From Phyto melanocephala (Eukaryota; Arthropoda; Insecta; Diptera; Rhinophoridae), in NCBI GenBank assembly GCA_941918925.1, contig OW799234.1:61050968-61114967 (forward strand): DNA of 64,000 nt, given 5' to 3'. Of the stretch, positions 10,818 through 22,551 are shown piece by piece (the first letter of the stretch is position 1; the number at the start of each line of letters is the position of its first letter). A program made the position numbers and the translations under genes. The notes under the pieces are model-generated. The model saw nothing but the letters and a program-made list of their open reading frames with translations. It did not search any database and was not told where the DNA came from.

Positions 10818-11626
10818 ATATGTATGTATTAGTAATAAAAAAATAAAACATTTAAACTTTACTTTTTCCATGTTTGTGTCCGTCATTTTTTACTTTTTAT
10901 ATTTTTTGGCTTAAAGTTTTTGCAATATCGTGGTATTTGTGTTTGTGACTTATTTTGACAGTTCAAAGTGAGAAATTCTCGTATGAAATCTTTACAGAAA
11001 CACTTTTTTTATGGCTTACGAGTAATTTTCTTACATGAAAGGTATTTCTCACATGAATAGTTACAGAAACGGTGCAGTGAGAAAAAAGAGTTGTTTGTTT
11101 TGATTTATTAGATTTCTGTACCAATTTACATGTTTCAAGTAACAAGTTTCTCGTAGCGAGCGCTGTAGAACATGTGCACAGGTTAAACTAGAAATACTAT
11201 AATAAAAAATTTATGATTTTTATTTGTAAAAACTGTCTCGGTTAGAATGCACCTTTAAAATTTAGTTTGAACAATTGGCAACTCTGCAACTTACTTAGCA
11301 GCTGTCACATATGTTTATATCGTTTGTTAAAAATGGAGAACTTTATGAAAGAATACCCCATTATAATTGTGAAAAGTTATTACAATAACAATTTTGAAAA
11401 CTTCGCAGAAGTGAACCTAATCTGTCAGCGACTCGAAGTAGAGTTACCAAATGACCTTGAATGGCCAAGATATCCAATTTTTTGGGGTCTTATATAGCTT
11501 CTAGCAAAATTTCAATTGGTCCAGTTAAAGAGGAATTTCTTTGATTTGAATTTTATTTTTTGTAAATTTTTTTATTTTATGTATTTTCTACATAATAAAG
11601 TTTTACACTAAATAGAAAAAAGTATG
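10818..11626 (+). other. mostly unassigned; possible mariner N-terminal remnant 11267-11497
   Basis: A plus-strand frame at 11267-11497 contains MENFMKEYPIIIVKSYYNNN, which loosely resembles the helix-turn-helix start of mariner transposases. It then runs directly into EWPRYPIFWG, which resembles the WPPRSCDLTPLDYFLWG region near their C-terminus. That pattern would fit a large internal deletion. No terminal repeats were identified, so this is a weak call. The rest of the stretch holds nothing I recognise. Confidence 0.3.
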
Positions 11627-13038
11627 TTTTTATACCCGCCACCAAAAAAATGGTGGGGGTATATTCATTTTGTCATTCCGTTTGTAACACATCGAAATAT
11701 CCATTTTAGACCCCATAAAGTATATATATATTCTGAATCAGGGTTTGATTTGATGACGATCTAGCTATGTCCGTCCGTCTGTTCGTCTGTTGAAAGCACG
11801 ATAGAGGTCGCACCGAAAAAGCTAGGGGGCTCAAATTTTGCCAAAATCTTTCTTATAGACAAGGTTTGTTTGATATTGAAAATGGGCTAAATCGGAATAT
11901 TAGGAAGAGAGTTATAGCTCGAAAAGCAAGAGTAGGTCGAAAAAACCGTGTCCTTCGAACATCGAATAAAATGGAATTGTGACCAAACACATTAACGTAG
12001 ACTCATGAAACTCCGAATATATATTTCCTAAGTAAAAACAATATTTTTCCTTGAAAATTATCTAAATCCATGCATTAGGAGAGAAGTTATCGATCAAAAT
12101 GTACGAAAATTTATACCGCACAGTGTATTTTTCGGTATATTTAAAAACTAAAACGACATAAAAGCAACAAAATTAGATGTACGACTCTGAAATTTTGCGC
12201 ACTTTGTGTTTTGGTGAAGCACTTTTTTGTAACGGAAAATCAATGTGCCACGCCCACTTTTACGCCCACCTCCCATATAACGTTTTACCTGAAATTCATA
12301 TAGTTTCTCTATTAATAAAGATTTTGGAATAACAAAGGGCTATATTGAAACACCTAAGTTGAACTCATTCGCAGAAATAACTTTGACACGCCTACTATAA
12401 CGCCCACTTTTCACGTTATCTACCGTTAATGAAATTTAAAAGCTCATAAAACCGCCAAAATTAGATGTATGATGATCAAATTTGCTACGTATATCCCCCT
12501 AGGCAATTTCATTACTGTGCCAGAAAATTAATGTGCTACGCCCAATTTTACGCCCACCTCCCATATAACGTTTTACCTAAAATTCATATTATTTCTCTAT
12601 TAATAAAGATTTTGGAATAATAAAGGGCTATATTGAATCACCTAAGTTGTACTCATTCACAAAAATAACTTTGACACGCCTACTATAACGCCCACTTTTC
12701 ACGTTATCTACCGTTAATGAAATTTAAAAGCTCATAAATCCACCAACATTATAGGTATGGTGATCAAAATTGCTACGTATTTCCTTCTTATCAATGTAAT
12801 TGTTGTGCCAAAAAGTTAAGGTGACACTCCCACTTTAACGCCTACCTCCCATATAACGGTTTATCTTAAATTCATGTAATTTCTCTATTGACAAAGTTTT
12901 TGGGAAAATAAAGGACTATATTGAAATATCTAAGTTGTATTTATTAGCAGAATCTATATTGACATGCCTTCTTTAACGCCCACTTTCACTAAAAGACTAA
13001 ATTTACGAAAACATTTTACTATTATATTGAAGTTATTA

Positions 13039-13648
13039 AGGTTGGTTAAATTTTAAGGGCCGATGTTGATTTTAAATAAAACACATATTATTTAAGAAAT
13101 TGTTATCATTTATTTTTATAATGATAATATTTGTATGGTTCAAATATGTATTTAACAAAATATCGACCAAATGGCCCCCCTTCCTTGGCGCAACTCCTCT
13201 ATCTGATGGTCCAAATTTTCACTGACAATGTTGAAGCTCAATTATTAGGCATGATGATGAGTCGAGGTTGACTACTCTTTTGCCTCACTATCGCAAACAA
13301 CAGCAATAGTTCCCATTCAACGAACTAAGAAGGCATTCACAGATTTTCTAACACTTTATACAGACCTGTTTTTCAGAAATTTAAATATTTTTTACAATTC
13401 TCCTGATTGTGGACGAATTTGAACGATTATGTTGATTAAAAGAATTACGAAGTGCACAAAATGCATTTTGATTTGAACGCCCATTTTTATAAAAAAACCT
13501 GAATAACTTTAAAGCGTTGATCATTTTCGTATCTTTCCACGGAACAAACTGCGTAAGTTTGAGAAATGTTAAATGAAATGCAGAAAACAAATTTAAAGTC
13601 TAGGTGTAGTTCGCCTTCAACATGGGCCCTTAAAATTTAACCACCCTC
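13039..13648 (-). mobile_element. mariner deletion derivative nested in A2
   Basis: About 28-bp inverted termini (GGTTAAATTTTAAGGGCC at the left and its complement at the right) bound a 610-bp element. TA lies on both sides (13037-13038 and 13649-13650). The uninterrupted relative A1 shows the pre-insertion order GAAGTTA-TA-CAAAGAAAG, which confirms TA duplication. Inside, the reverse strand keeps part of the transposase N-terminal helix-turn-helix. The catalytic DDE region is missing. Confidence 0.85.
13381..13590 (-). pseudogene. mariner transposase N-terminal helix-turn-helix remnant
   Basis: The reverse strand reads about 69 residues including FFYKNGRSNQNAFCALR, then NQHNRSNSSTIRRIVKN. 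This matches the paired HTH DNA-binding region of mariner transposases that normally starts proteins of about 340 residues (..NGRS....RAL...N..TE..IR.IV..F). A stop follows right after the HTH and no catalytic D residues remain. The frame starts inside a 5' leader, so the annotated methionine need not be the original. Its only context is the nested element described above. Confidence 0.7.
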
Positions 13649-13796
13649 TACAAAGAAAGGATACATATTTTATTATAAAGATATTATTCCATAGCGATTA
13701 ACAAAATAATAAATATTGTGCTTTAAATATACACAAAATTGGTGGTGGGTATAAAAGATTCGGCACAGCCGAATATAGTGCTCTTACTTGTTTTAC

Positions 13797-14365
13797 TTGT
13801 ACAATTGTGGTTGCGAATATAAAGTGAGTTATATTTTTCCCCTAACACTGGTTAGTACCTTAATTTTGTACATCACTGATAGGTGGTAGGTGGGAAAGGG
13901 GATGCAGAAAGCAGTATCTGCCTCCTACACCCACACTCGGAGACCTATAAGGTCCATTTCGTTAATCATCCTGATAGGTGGTAACCCAATAAATATCTTT
14001 AAAAAGTATCAACACTAGCTTTTTCCCAACTGTCTGGTTGGGACCAACACTAGTAATATAGATAGCAACATCAAACAGAAGATTGTTAACAATTTGATTT
14101 AAAAAAAAATTTGAATAAAGAACTAATAAAACTATAAGTTCATTTTTAAATTGTCCAGAAATAATTTCGAAATACAGGAGAATTTTTTTCATTGACCAGT
14201 TTTTTGACGTTTGGTATCTGGTAACCTAATTGGAAGAGTGGTCAACAAATTTGAAGAAACTGACTGGTGATGAGCACTAGGACTCCTGTGAGTCAATGTA
14301 CCAATCGGTCTTTTAAAAACATTGCTGTTTGCTTGTAAACGAGAGCTTGAACAAAAAACCAAAAA
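13797..14365. other. no gene seen
   Basis: No recognisable domain. A short perfect stem (CCCAAC..GTTGGG, about 14,024-14,042) and a reverse-strand frame of 60 codons (14189-14371) are present, and neither can be assigned. Confidence 0.3.
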
Positions 14366-14622
14366 CATCAATTCGAAATTTTTTAATTTTTTTTATTTGT
14401 TATACATTTTTTTTAAGATACATACGTAAATTTATAATTTTAAATTTTAAATTTTTAATTTTTAATTTGGGATGTTTTTATATATGTATGTATGTTTTTA
14501 ATATGTATGTACGTATTTCATATGTGATGAATGGTGATACAAACTACTGTTATTGCATTACTACACGTTGTGAAGGGTATATAAGATTCGGCACTGCCGA
14601 ATATAGCACTCTTACTTGTCTT
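14366..14622 (+). mobile_element. 3' fragment of a B-prime DINE-like element
   Basis: The segment matches, in opposite orientation, the starts of the copies at 20985 and 56118: AT-rich core, TATGTATGT tract, CATATGTGATGAATGGTGATACAA-type sequence, ACACGTTGTGAAGGGTAT, then the hairpin ATTCGGCACTGCCGAAT followed by AGCACTCTTACTTGT. Only the 3' portion is present. Confidence 0.7.
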
Positions 14623-14989
14623 TATTATGACTGTACAGCTGTTTATTACACACACATATCAAACTTACACCTCATCCATCTGTTGGTTTATAAGAATTTT
14701 TTCGCAGTAAGAAAAGATATATTAATTATTTTCGCAAGAATCATTTACTCATTCTGTGTGCGGTGCTGTTACGTTGAATAATTAAAGCTTTTAATATATA
14801 AAACGCAAATTGTCAGAATTTATTTTCGCTAATTTCTTTAAGGTGGCTATTGGCTTGGTTTTCATTATACATAATTTTATAAAATTTTCGCTTGAGTTTA
14901 TTTGCTTTGGTAGTGGTCTTAAAGCAAATACTCTTACATTGCATGTTATTAAGGAAATTTTTATGTCAATTTGTTTTGAGATTATAGTT
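14623..14989. other. no gene seen
   Basis: AT-rich filler between two DINE-like fragments. The open frames that cross it are not supported by any motif. Confidence 0.3.
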
Positions 14990-15130
14990 TTTTTATTTTG
15001 TTTTTATACCATTCGCCTGTGGTGCCCAAGGTTATATATAGCTTTGTCATTTCATTTGTTATTTCAGCAATATTCATTTTCGACTTCATAAAGTATATAT
15101 TTTCTGAAAGCTTATAAATAGTAATTTCCG
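14990..15130 (+). mobile_element. 5' fragment of a B-type DINE-like element
   Basis: TTTATACCATTCGCCTGTGG starts the fragment and AAAGTATATATTTTCTGAAAG is present near its end, as in the full copies at 18.9 and 36.6 kb. Everything 3' of that is replaced by retrotransposon sequence. Confidence 0.6.
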
Positions 15131-15239
15131 TATTAATTGGCTGTATTGTGCATATGGTAGAAATCTTTCAAATAGACTGCCTCTGGTTTTGCCATACCTT
15201 TACCGCAAAAATTAAGTTTTTTTAACCCTTTTTGCAGGG
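15131..15239. other. junction between DINE fragment and gypsy relic
   Basis: Short AT-rich stretch with no feature; it may contain the 3' end of the retrotransposon relic. Confidence 0.3.
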
Positions 15240-16265
15240 TCTTCTTTAATACTCATTCTACTCGTTTTTGCTGCAAGATTTTTACCACATATCGGCCATC
15301 CTGCGGGTTTAGTTAATCGGATTCATTACCAACACCATTTGGCAATGGCTTCATGAATTCTGCACACGAAGTCGATCGTTTGGAATCTTCACATTCACCA
15401 AATTTGACAACATCATATGTATGATTCTGTTTCGTCTTAACAATCTGATATGAGCCAAGATACTTCGGCTTAAATTTGAGATCTGCACCAAACTAAATTC
15501 TTTTGATGGCAACTAGATCATGAAGTTTGTATTTTTTGGACGGCTTACGTCGGAGATCATAACTTTTCTTTTTCTCCAGTTGAACCTCTTGTATTTGTTG
15601 TTTCGCTGCATGTCTAATCAAATTTTTGGGTCCTTATTTTTAGCCGCAGATTCTCGTTCTACCAGCTCTTTTAGTTGAACATCATCTTTGGTTTTCACCT
15701 TGATGCCAACAAGCACTACAAATGGAGTGGTACCAAATATATATATACTTCTATGGTATTTTGAGTTTATATTCTGTTGCACTTTTCCAAAGAATTTGTA
15801 CCATTTCGATGGGTCATCGATACTCAATTTCGATAGAACTGAGATAGCAGTTTGACTTGTCCGTTTGCACTGGGGCGACCTGTTGTGAACATAATCTGTG
15901 TTTTTTTCCTCATCGCAATAAGTCTTGAATTCTTTGCTTGTAAAGGCCGAACCATGATCTGATATAATCTGGAACGGATTACCGAAAATACTACTTTGTG
16001 ATTGTGGGCGGGTAATGGCATTTTTTGTAGACGTTGTCTTTATAGGATATAATCAGCAAAATTTTGTAAATGAATCTATCACCACAAAAATATGGTTGTA
16101 CATTATGCTGGTCGATTCAAGAGGGCCAACAAAGTCAATATGATACGTATGCAACGGCATCACCTCTGTGTGCAGTGGATAAAATTCTCCCTCTTGCTTT
16201 CCTCATATTTCCTATTCGTTATGAGACATGGTATACAATCAGAAACAAACCTCTGTATTTTTTTC
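15240..16265 (-). pseudogene. Ty3/gypsy-type integrase relic
   Basis: Read on the reverse strand, the integrase part of a pol polyprotein appears in order but in different frames. The second half of the zinc-binding HHCC domain is CIPCL near 16,240. The first catalytic aspartate is in YHIDFVGP near 16,140 and the second in ISDHGSAF near 15,960. A TGRPSANGQVK segment near 15,880 follows, then DPSKWYKFFGKVQQNIN near 15,800. The C-terminal DLVAIKRI..KPKYLGSYQI near 15,490 closes it. At least two frameshifts and several stops break it, and the position normally holding the third catalytic residue (Glu in GQVE) is Lys. No LTR, RT or envelope region is recognisable next to it. It is a dead fragment of an insect gypsy-like element; a retrovirus-like origin cannot be judged. 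Confidence 0.8.
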
Positions 16266-17810
16266 TAATTTCTTGTTTTAATTTGACGAAAATGAATTGG
16301 CAGTAGGTTGTCTTATTTGAATTTAGTTAAGTTTAATTTGCCAGTATTGATTCCTAATGTACGTGTGTGTTATAAGGAAAATGAAACGAGTAGGTGGAAA
16401 ATTACAATGGGCATAAATAAATAATATAAATTTGATAGAACAAGCAATTAGAAAATAATATAAGTTGAGATCTAATTTCTGAATTTGATTGTTTTAAATT
16501 GTGGCTAAATTTTAATCCAGTTAAAAATGATAAGTGGAAAATATTTGCGTACCTACCGGTTTAGTTGTTGCAAAATTGCAAAAACTCTTAAGTCGATTTG
16601 TTTTTATAAAACTTACAAATAATAAGATATTTCTCTTACCGTATTTGAATTTTTTATTGTGTGTATTTCGACTAAGTTTGTCCTGTAATTTGACATACTT
16701 TCTGCATTGTTTTTTTTTTTTAGTTTAACATTTTATTTCTTATTCCTTTAAATTATTCATTATCTTTCCATTCACCCATAAATTGCCAACACTGTGCAAA
16801 ATGAGCAGGACACGGATTATAACTGTTCTCTGTTCATTAACATAGATACGCAACAAATGGCGTAAGAAATATAGACTTTATCAGATGCACACTTGAATAA
16901 ATAAAATATAAATTATCTCTGAGGTATGTTTTCTTGAATGTTTATTTATTTTAGCGGTAAGTGTAGTTTTTTGCTTAGGCATGGCTGAGGGCAGTGAAAG
17001 CGGTGAAACGAAAAATAAATAATATCAATGATTTTCCAAATGATATATGGAATAATATAGTCTCAAACATAAAGTCTAGAAAAATTGTTTTGATTTTATT
17101 AAATTTTTTCTTTTTCACAAAAAAAAAAAAAATTTATTAACAAAAAATATAATTCTTACTGTTGTGTTTATTTATTGTGAATTTTAAAATGGCAAAAATT
17201 AATAACGCATGACGTGTTTAGTATGGCGTATAAAAAATTATTTTTCTGACGAATATTTCTCCATTCATCAATCAGGGCGTATGAGTAATATTGAAATGTA
17301 CTTCAACAACGATATGGGAGATTTTATATTTATTGGCAATATTTTAAAGTTAATGGCTAAAATACTGATACTCGAGAAAGTTGAAAGATTCATATTAATT
17401 GCTGTAATAAATAGTGTGCGATAAAGGATTTTAATAAAATTACAAAAATATTTATTCGCAGATGGTAATAAATCTGAAATGCTCTTACGGTTTATTATTT
17501 ATTCTTTTTTTTTTTTACTTTTTAAACTTAATTTGTTAAAAACAATAAAAATATCTATAGTAAATGATATTTAGTCAGCTGCATTTTTTGCTTGGTAACT
17601 CGCTCTATGAATTAAATTAGCTGACAATATTAACGTTGACTAAAAGTCAATTATTTTTAAACAATGTCCGAAACAGTTAAAAAATATAATATTTTCTATT
17701 CTAACTAAGTTTTTAATTAAAAATAATTTTACCAATTACTTTTGAACAAAAAGAATTAAATAATAATTTTTCAATTGTCATAATGTGATGTTGTTTTTAA
17801 TTACCCAGCA
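16266..17810. other. no gene seen
   Basis: Very AT-rich with homopolymer runs and no coding or repeat boundary that I can support. Confidence 0.35.
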
Positions 17811-18200
17811 GAAAAAAAAAACGAAAGAAGCCCAAGTTGAGTTAAATTTTAAAGTCTTCTAAGTCAATAGTTTTTAAGCACTCATTCCAAATGACTCTCT
17901 AATTGCGAAATAATTTATCATAAATGTTATGCTTTAATAATTATTACAATAAGTTAATTAATGCAAAATATACAAATATTTAAAAAAATATTTTAAAAAA
18001 TTCATGTAAACAAACAAAATCAATTTATGAAAGATCCGATTCTTTTCACCAAATATACATGAGTTATATGCACTTAAAAGAATGAAGTGCCGATCACTAA
18101 TATTTGCATGTTAATACATAATCACCAATGACACTCTAATTTTGAAATTGTTATTGTTGTCACAAAAATATAGTCACTTAGTAGCTAGCTGAATATAGAA
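17811..18200. repeat. dispersed repeat related to 41636-41845
   Basis: ATTCTTTTCACC..CATGAGTT..CCAATGACACTCTAA at 18,035-18,145 is matched with moderate divergence at 41,636-41,735. A further related ATGACTCTCTAATT motif is at 17,890. The left boundary TTACCCAGCAGAAAAAAA resembles the reversed TTTTTTGCTGGGGTA at 41,835, as expected of a TIR beginning CCCAGCA. Superfamily is not established. Confidence 0.4.
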
Positions 18201-18907
18201 TTGTTTTAAACATTTTATACGGAATTTAATTAAATAAGGGAATTACGATTTCGAAAATCAATTGAGCTATCTGAATATTAAACAACTTTTAAAAACAAAT
18301 AGAGGTAAATACAAAATAATTTAAATATGAATAGCTGAATAGTGTTCGGTCAGCGCATAATATAAACTAAATTTTATTGTTTTGTTTTCCTTTAATTTGC
18401 CTTTTTATTATTAATTTAAATTGTATCTAAATTTTAATCATATTTTTCAATAATTTGTCAAAAATTCTGCACTGTAACTTATTTTTTTTATCAACCGTAA
18501 GTTTTATATTTGTTTCTCACTTAAATTCTTTAAACTAGTAAGTTATGTTGATGTCAACTAGAATGAAATATGTTTTGTTTTTGCATAAATAATTTAAATA
18601 TTCGGCCATTTATACGATGACTTTATTGCATGCCTTTATGTCATGACACTATCAAATTGAAAGCAAAGTGCGTAGAGGGAAAAGAGGCACAAACAAAAAG
18701 GTACGTTTTCTATTTTTGAGGTCTTTTTTTTTTTCTTTTTTTTCCCACTTTACACAAATTTATTATTATTCTTTATTCCTTTTGCTTTTTTCAAGTGAAA
18801 AGTGGTTTTCGAAAGAAGAAAAAAAAAATCATTTTGTTTTTAAAATTTAAATTTGTATAAGAATAAAAGATCTATTACAAATAGTTACATTTTCACTAAA
18901 AATGTTT
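18201..18907. other. no gene seen
   Basis: AT-rich with poly-T and poly-A runs (about 18,725-18,745 and 18,820-18,830). No feature is supported. Confidence 0.35.
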
Positions 18908-19874
18908 ATATATTTATATCCTTCACCTGTGGTACACAAGGGTTTATGTTACAATTTTCATTTCCGACCCCATAAAAGCTAAAATAGAGGGATCGATGAA
19001 GCCCTAACCGTCTCTCCGTGTGTTGGTTGAAATTAACTTTTAGAAGCAACCAAATGTCCCTCAGATCTGTGTATGGTATCAAGCTTTTGGAAATATTTGG
19101 GAATGAATCGCTATTGAAATTCAGTACAATTTCCCCATAACTTTTTGAGATATAAGCAAATAACACGACTGCCTCTATTTTTTCAACCAAAATTAAAATT
19201 TTTCAGCCATAGAAAAATTTATAGGTAACTTTGCTACGATTTGTAGATATAATATCCCTCTAGAGGCAAACAAAAAAAAAAGAAGATATTCGTGAAAAAT
19301 TTTGGATAAAACGGGCCCAAATCGGTAAAGTTATAGGCACAAATTTTTTTAAAAAAATATATATTCCAAAAATTTCCAAACGAAAATCAAATTTTTTCAG
19401 CTTCTATACAACCGAAAGAGTCAATATTGGTATCATCTCAAAGGACTTGTCTAGCGCAATATAAGCACTATAAAAAAATTAAAATTCATGTTGGCAGCCA
19501 CTACAAAATGGCGCACAATAAATTTATATATGGGCCAAATCTAGTATTTTAAAATGTAACTTCTTTAACCCTCTACTGGCTTCACCAGTAGAATACAGTC
19601 AATTATTAAAAAATATAAAATCCAATATGGCGTCTAAAACAAAATGGCGGATCAAATTTTTTTTAACCCATATCAAATGAAAGGGCATGACTAGTAGTAT
19701 ACAGATAACTCCTTAAAAACTCAAAAACCAGGAAGACGTCGGAAATAATAGGGAAAAGTTGTGTATATAATGAAATATAGGCTAAGCTACGGTGTTGGAT
19801 TATACCTATGTACAAGATGGTGAAGGGAATTATCAGATTCGGCACGGCCGAATATAGCACTCTTAATTGTTTAA
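18908..19874 (+). mobile_element. DINE-like element, copy B1
   Basis: Starts TATATCCTTCACCTGTGG, has the CCGTCTCTCCGTGTG (GTCY-type) tract and the CTGATC/GATCTGTGTATGGTATCAA block, and contains repeated 'aaaatggc' boxes. It ends with hairpin ATTCGGCACGGCCGAAT then AGCACTCTTAATTGTTT. Near-complete relative of the copies at 34.99, 36.60 and 23.6 kb; distinct from family A in its interior but with the same terminal design. No coding capacity. Confidence 0.8.
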
Positions 19875-20984
19875 AACGAGCGAGCAAATAAAGAATATAA
19901 GGCGATGAATTACACACAAAAAATCATAAATAAGGCATCGTTAAATGAGGTTTTTGTAGCAGATTTAAAAGAAAGTTGCAAAAATACATGACTTTGAAAG
20001 TCATCGTAAAAATGCTGCCTTAACAATTGACTTGGTGCTTTTGAAGTGATATGATAGTTTCAAGTTCTGTGATTGCAATAATATTATTAGCTCAATTTTA
20101 GTTCATGTCGACTTAAGCAGTTATTTCTTTTTGGCACAGATATAAAGCTGCCGGTGGAGAAAAAGCTCTCCATTAAACAAATAGCAAAAAAAAGATAAGA
20201 ACAATTTAAGTAATATTATAACAATCAACTGGTTGATTATACGAAACATTTTAATTTTTTTAAATCTAATAATTCTAATAAGCGACTGAAAATAAGACAT
20301 ATCATCTCTCTATTAAAATAGAAAAATATATTTTTTTATACACATTTTAAGCATTAATTTATCAAGCTTGAGATCACAAATTGTTTAATTTTTTTTCGCT
20401 TTATTTTCACACAAACCAAGATGTTTTACAAAAGATAACTAATTACAAGTGTTTTCATCCTTAAAACAACTCAAATATGAATCTAAACAATTTAAACATA
20501 CAAACTCAGCAAATATTTAAAACAAGAAAGCACTTTTAGTTGTGCCACAAATGTTTATGTTAAGAAATGTATGAATATGTGTATGTGCTCGTATACTCTT
20601 GTTTATATAAATGTTAACTGTATACAATACATGCAATAAAGTATATATTTGTATAGAACTGACTAGTTTTCCTTGAATTTTTTTGTTTTCAACGGAAACT
20701 CATTTGCCAGTAGTTTTCATAGTTGCATCCGGAAGAACGATGTCACTTAATGAGAGTTTTTCAACTTCCGTTAGAAAACCCGAACTGCATGGCTTAAAGA
20801 TCGCATGTGCTAAATACTAAATACACATTGAAATATATGCGGGTTTAAACAAAAGTTGATACAGCAATGAAAAACAAATACAAATACAATCAGCCAACTG
20901 TCAAGAAGTTTAACTGCAAAATAATAAAAAATAAAAAAATAAAAATGAGCTACCAAATGTTAGTTGAATAAAAGGAAAAAAACC
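19875..20984. other. no gene seen
   Basis: AT-rich; nothing recognised on either strand. Confidence 0.35.
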
Positions 20985-21224
20985 AAGTAAGAGGGCTATC
21001 TTCCGCCGTGCCGAATTTTAAATACCCTTTACAACGTGTAGTCATGCATTAACAATTGTATAACCATTCATCACATTAATATGAAATACGTACATAAATA
21101 CATATATGTTTCATTGTCTTTACAATAACTGTATGTGCTTAAAAACATCGCACTTTAAAATTTTAAATTAAGTTTATGTATCTATGTATTCAAAAAGAAA
21201 AAATAAAAAAAACTTTTGTTTGTC

Positions 21225-21300
21225 TTAACTGGGATGCGAACCTACGTTCATCCAGTTTGTAATGATGTGAAAAGACGAGGTGCTCTAGGTTTTTTCATTA
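21225..21300 (-). promoter_or_regulatory. tRNA-like Pol III-type module in B-prime 1
   Basis: On the reverse strand GGTTCGCATCCC (complement of 21231-21242) is a near-match to the Pol III B box. Upstream on that strand lies AGAGCACCTCGTC, where an A box would be expected but is poorly preserved. The copy at 56.5 kb keeps a better A box and a near-B box in the same place. It could be the trace of an ancient tRNA-derived insertion carried by the family. Confidence 0.45.
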
Positions 21301-21543
21301 TACCGCATTTGTTTATAAAGCGATTTGCCTGATTTACAATACCGATCTCCTCCCAAATATTTCTGATATTTTGGTGCCTTACGTGGGTGTTGGAAATGTC
21401 TGGGGGCTTCAAAAAGATGGACATTTGGACAGACGGACAATGCTTAATTGACTCCCCTATTCATAAGCTTTCAGAAAATATACACCTCATGTGGTCGGAA
21501 ATGAAAATTGTAGAATTTCACGCAGAATGACAAACCTATATAT

Positions 21544-21790
21544 CTGTGGCTTCGAGCTAAAAGGGCCAATGCCACTTTTTTGCTCTTTTGAGTTAATCAT
21601 TGCATTAGATTTGTTTTTTTGCTCTATTTCATTATGGTTAAACAGCTAAAGTCATACTTAATCTAGAACAGCTTCATAAATAAAATGCTGGCCAATGACA
21701 CTATGAAAGCATCTATAAAAGTTAAAATTCAATTCCAATTTTCTCAAAAGTAAAAATTTTGACATTGGCCCTTTTAGCTCCAAGCCACAG
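21544..21790 (-). mobile_element. 247-bp MITE with CTGTGGCTT termini, copy 2
   Basis: Inverted relative to the copy at 6508-6753, with the same TIRs (CTGTGGCTTCGAGCTAAAAG and complement) and the same interior (AAAGCATCTATAAAAGTTAA). It is flanked by ATAT direct repeats (21540-21543 and 21791-21794). The copies of the host element at 43.4 and 56.9 kb lack it and show the uninterrupted CCTATATATAC site. Confidence 0.88.
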
Positions 21791-21822
21791 ATATATTCTT
21801 ATACTTACTGTGAAGGGTATAA

Positions 21823-22551
21823 AAAGAAAATCGTAAAAACTCGTGCCTAGTCTAAGAGAACTATACGAGTGTTTAGCCAAAACAACGGAATTTTTATACA
21901 CATACACACATTTTAGAAAATAAACAAACATACCAACATACAAAAGAGTAGTGTATATGGCAGTAAAAAATTGTTTGTAGAAATTTAAAAGGCAAACAAA
22001 TTAATTAAAACAACGTACATACACCGAGTATACATATAACAGAAATTAAATACAAGCACCTTTGCATGTTAGAAGTGAATATGTTAATGAAAGTACGTTT
22101 TTTTACGGTAAAATTAAAAAGTAGAGTTTCAAAGTCTTATGTTTCATTAAAGCGACAACAATTGGAGGTGGAAATTTAATTTCTTTATAAGGAAACTTCT
22201 AGGAATAAAAATGTTAAATTTATTGTAAATCATTTTTATTCTGGCTCAAGTTCATTTATTATATTATAAAATTTCCTAAAATAATTTCTAAATTTAATTA
22301 AATTGTAATAATTTTCAAGAACATTTTGAACTTATTGCGATGTTAGCCAATTCGAAAGCACTTTCGAAACCAGCTACGATTTCATTATCATTGATTGATA
22401 ATGAAAACGTTGAATGAAAAATTATAATTCTTTGAGATTTTTTTAAGTTTTCTAAATCAGGAATTTTTTCGAAAAATAACCTTCTGTAGTGGTTAAGAAG
22501 ACCTAATAAGACGCATGCAATTTCAAGACTTAGCAAAGTTGTAGATCTATT
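21823..22551. other. no gene seen
   Basis: AT-rich. The reverse-strand frame at 22315-22536 shows no recognised motif. Confidence 0.3.

Larger units (their letters stand above)
11627..13796 (+). mobile_element. DINE-1/Helentron-associated element, copy A2 (interrupted)
   Basis: Same family and orientation as A1: 5' hairpin TATACCCGCCACC / GGTGGGGGTATA, GTCY microsatellite (GTCCGTCCGTCTG), repeated ACGCCCAC boxes, and 3' hairpin ATTCGGCACAGCCGAAT followed by GTGCTCTTACTTGTTTT. The interior block GCCCACTTTTCACGTTATC with its flank is duplicated (about 12,395 and 12,690), which A1 lacks. A mariner deletion derivative (13039-13648) splits it near its 3' end. The flanking A sequence resumes exactly on the far side, so A2 was in place before the mariner arrived. 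Confidence 0.85.
20985..21822 (-). mobile_element. DINE-like element, copy B-prime 1 (with nested MITE)
   Basis: Reverse orientation: the 3' hairpin end (AAGTAAGAGGGCTATCTTCC..GCCGAA) is at the left and the 5' end (TACTTACTGTGAAGGGTATA) at the right. It shares ACAACGTGTAGTCATGCA, an AT-rich core, a tRNA-like module (separate entry), ACCGATCTCCTCCCAAATATT, a GTCY-type tract and CCTATTCATAAGCTTTCAG with the copy at 56.1 kb. The 247-bp MITE at 21544-21790 splits it close to its 5' end. Confidence 0.8.

Noticed and set aside
14329..14781. 150-codon plus-strand open frame
   Set aside because: It crosses an AT-rich DINE-like fragment and its 3' hairpin; composition is that of translated T-rich repeat DNA.
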